Origin: Betaproteobacteria bacterium
Lineage (GTDB): Bacteria; Pseudomonadota; Gammaproteobacteria; Burkholderiales; Casimicrobiaceae
Direction of reading: 5' to 3'
DNA length: 6,924 nt
Assembly (NCBI GenBank): GCA_003153335.1
Contig: PLYG01000480.1
Span: forward strand, 1-6,924
The notes below the pieces were generated by a model. The model made no database searches. It was not told the DNA's origin and saw nothing but the letters and a program-made list of their open reading frames with translations. Within the stretch, counting starts at the first letter, position 1. Every line of letters starts with the position of its first letter. The position numbers and the translations under genes are program-made. Below are positions 5,486 to 6,924 of the stretch, piece by piece.

Positions 5486-5674
5486 CCGGGGCCCCGATCG
5501 ACATGGACGTCTATCCCGCCGCGTACCACAGCTTTGATCGGCTGTGGCAGCCGATGCGGTTTCTCTGCCCAACGTGGGCACAGGCGGCAAGGGGCGCATG
5601 TCGGTACGAATCCCGAAGCGTGCGAAAAATCGTTGCGCCGCACTACCGAGTGGATGTTGTCGCAGCCACGGTAG
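5482..5674 (+). pseudogene. C-terminal remnant of a dienelactone hydrolase-like protein
   Basis: Three frames must be joined. APIDMDVYPAAYHSFDR (from about 5488) matches the region around the catalytic histidine of the dienelactone hydrolase family (VYPGAYHAFD). LPNVGTGGKG (5565-5594) continues one frame over. AHVGTNPEACEKSL and TEWMLSQPR (5594-5671) end at TAG 5672-5674 in the third frame, like the family's last helix (H.G.NP.A...S..R...W). Two single-base losses, near 5561-5565 and in the G run at 5591-5594, account for the shifts. The part carrying the nucleophilic Cys and the Asp of the triad is absent. The family cleaves dienelactone and related esters; this copy cannot be functional. 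The family assignment is from motifs only. Confidence 0.72.
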
Positions 5675-5729
5675 TTGAAGGGATGCGGCCAACCCGATTG
5701 GGCAGGCACAGAGTGCAAGGGTTTTGGCG

Positions 5730-5735
5730 TACAAT
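5730..5735 (+). promoter_or_regulatory. -10 element of the mnmG promoter
   Basis: TACAAT matches five of six positions of TATAAT and lies 36 bases before the mnmG start, which would give a leader of about 30 bases. The -35 region is weak (near 5707-5712, CACAGA-like). An imperfect palindrome TTTCGG-TC-CCGAAA (5744-5757) lies at about the expected transcription start and could be a protein site or the leader's first hairpin. Confidence 0.45.
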
Positions 5736-5771
5736 CGCGCCTCTTTCGGTCCCGAAAATCCGTCTCCTCCC

Positions 5772-6924
5772 GTGCTTTATCCCGAGCGATTCCAGGTCAT
5801 TGTTGTCGGTGGCGGTCACGCCGGCACCGAGGCCGCGCTCGCCGCTGCCCGGCTGGGGGCGCGCACGCTACTGCTCACGCACAGCATCGAAACCCTGGGT
5901 CAGATGTCATGTAACCCATCCATTGGGGGGATCGGCAAGGGGCATTTGGTCAAGGAGGTTGACGCGTTGGGCGGCGCGATGGCGATCGCCACCGATGAAG
6001 CCGGGATTCAGTTCCGTATCCTGAATTCCAGCAAGGGTCCGGCCGTGCGGGCGACGCGTGCCCAAGCCGACCGGTTGCTTTACAAGCAGGCGATCCGGTC
6101 ACGGCTGGAGTCGCAAGCGAATCTGACCCTGTTCCAGCAGGCGGTCGACGATCTGATCCTGGCTGGCGATCGGGTGACCGGGGTGGTGACCCAACTCGGG
6201 ATCCGGTTCGAAGCCGACACCGTGGTGCTGACCACCGGAACATTTTTGTCCGGGCTGATCCACGTTGGACTCGAAAATTACACGGCAGGGCGGGCCGGCG
6301 ATCCTGCGGCGGTCACGCTGGGCGCGCGGCTGCGTGAAATGCAGTTGCCGGTGGGGCGCCTGAAAACCGGCACGCCGCCGCGGCTTGACGGCAAGACTAT
6401 CGACTTCGCGCAACTTGACGTGCAGCCCGGCGACGATCCGGCCCCGGTATTCTCATTCATGGGATCGCGGGCCATGCACCCGCGGCAGTTGCCCTGCTGG
6501 ATCACGCATACCAACGAGCGCACGCACGAAATCATCCGCGGCGGACTCGACCGTTCGCCGATGTACACGGGCGTCATCGAAGGCGTCGGCCCGCGCTACT
6601 GTCCGTCGATCGAAGACAAGATCCATCGTTTCGCCGGCAAGAGCTCGCACCAGATCTTTCTCGAACCGGAAGGACTCACCACCAGCGAAATCTATCCCAA
6701 CGGGATTTCGACCAGTCTTCCGTTCGATATCCAGATCGCCCTGGTCCGGACGATGAAGGGTTGCGAGCGTGCGCACATTCTGCGGCCGGGCTACGCGATC
6801 GAGTACGACTATTTCGACCCGCGCAACCTCAAGGATACGCTGGAAACCAAGTCGATCGCGGGGCTGTTCTTCGCCGGACAGATCAACGGGACCACCGGTT
6901 ACGAGGAAGCCGCCGCGCAGGGCT
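5772..6924 (+). CDS. mnmG: tRNA uridine 5-carboxymethylaminomethyl modification enzyme MnmG (GidA), 5' part
   Basis: The first 384 residues of about 630; the frame is still open at the right edge. With MnmE, the FAD-dependent MnmG builds the cmnm5/nm5 group on wobble uridine 34 of certain tRNAs. Visible motifs are the FAD-binding VIVVGGGHAGTEAAL (9-23), GQMSCNPSIGGIGKGHLVKE (43-62) with the first conserved Cys, GPAVRATRAQADR (89-101), LKTGTPPR (197-204), the second conserved Cys in GPRYCPSIEDK (273-283, Cys277 as in E. coli), and FAGQINGTTGYEEAAAQG (367-384). The GTG at 5772 gives MLYPERFQVI, aligning exactly with the E. coli start MFYPDPFDVI, so it is preferred although no clear Shine-Dalgarno precedes it. 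The gene is often first in mnmG-rsmG-parA-parB near oriC; what follows here is outside the window. No lesion is seen. Confidence 0.97.
   Translation, partial: MLYPERFQVIVVGGGHAGTEAALAAARLGARTLLLTHSIETLGQMSCNPSIGGIGKGHLVKEVDALGGAMAIATDEAGIQFRILNSSKGPAVRATRAQADRLLYKQAIRSRLESQANLTLFQQAVDDLILAGDRVTGVVTQLGIRFEADTVVLTTGTFLSGLIHVGLENYTAGRAGDPAAVTLGARLREMQLPVGRLKTGTPPRLDGKTIDFAQLDVQPGDDPAPVFSFMGSRAMHPRQLPCWITHTNERTHEIIRGGLDRSPMYTGVIEGVGPRYCPSIEDKIHRFAGKSSHQIFLEPEGLTTSEIYPNGISTSLPFDIQIALVRTMKGCERAHILRPGYAIEYDYFDPRNLKDTLETKSIAGLFFAGQINGTTGYEEAAAQG

Noticed and set aside
5060..5771. oriC or a DnaA-box cluster near the parS site
   Set aside because: I saw no TTATCCACA-like boxes on either strand and no AT-rich unwinding region.

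Overview
This window looks like an origin-proximal piece of a GC-rich gammaproteobacterial chromosome. The gene content and the style of the -10 elements would fit the Xanthomonadales/Lysobacterales, but I infer this from sequence alone and a betaproteobacterium is not excluded. Four genes are intact as far as they are visible: a duplicated-domain AbrB-family membrane protein, a trans-aconitate 2-methyltransferase (tam), a GTP-dependent phosphoenolpyruvate carboxykinase (pckG), and mnmG (gidA), which runs off the right edge.

Layout. Bases 2-85 encode the last residues of a GGDEF domain. A strong hairpin follows, then a decayed EAL-domain remnant (184-592) with a frameshift, a missing N-terminal half and a substituted catalytic motif. 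Bases 593-1179 hold no convincing gene, only several hairpins and phrase-like open frames. The abrB-family gene (1180-2256) overlaps tam (2253-3029) by four bases, so the two are probably one operon. A leader with a plausible promoter, a 9-bp tandem repeat and a hairpin precedes pckG (3218-5059), which ends in a clear intrinsic terminator (5110-5140). Between that terminator and mnmG lie remnants of at least two dead genes: a TauE/SafE-type permease (5156-5438) and a dienelactone-hydrolase-like protein (about 5482-5674). A short lipoprotein-type signal sequence whose lipobox Cys codon reads as a stop may be the start of the latter. mnmG begins at a GTG (5772).

The most notable signal is a perfect 14-bp palindrome, GTTTCACGTGAAAC, at 5428-5441. 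It matches 15 of 16 positions of the ParB-binding parS consensus TGTTTCACGTGAAACA and lies about 330 bp upstream of mnmG, the gene that in many bacteria opens the mnmG-rsmG-parA-parB cluster near oriC. A second, 14/16 parS-like site lies 487 bp upstream inside the pckG coding sequence. I see no DnaA boxes, so oriC itself is probably outside the window.

The other theme is gene decay. Three or four neighbouring genes are broken by single-base frameshifts and internal deletions, while about 5 kb of interleaved genes (abrB, tam, pckG, mnmG) is free of frameshifts. That argues for real pseudogenes rather than poor sequence. I found no mobile-element gene, CRISPR array, tRNA or rRNA, and no new multi-gene system.
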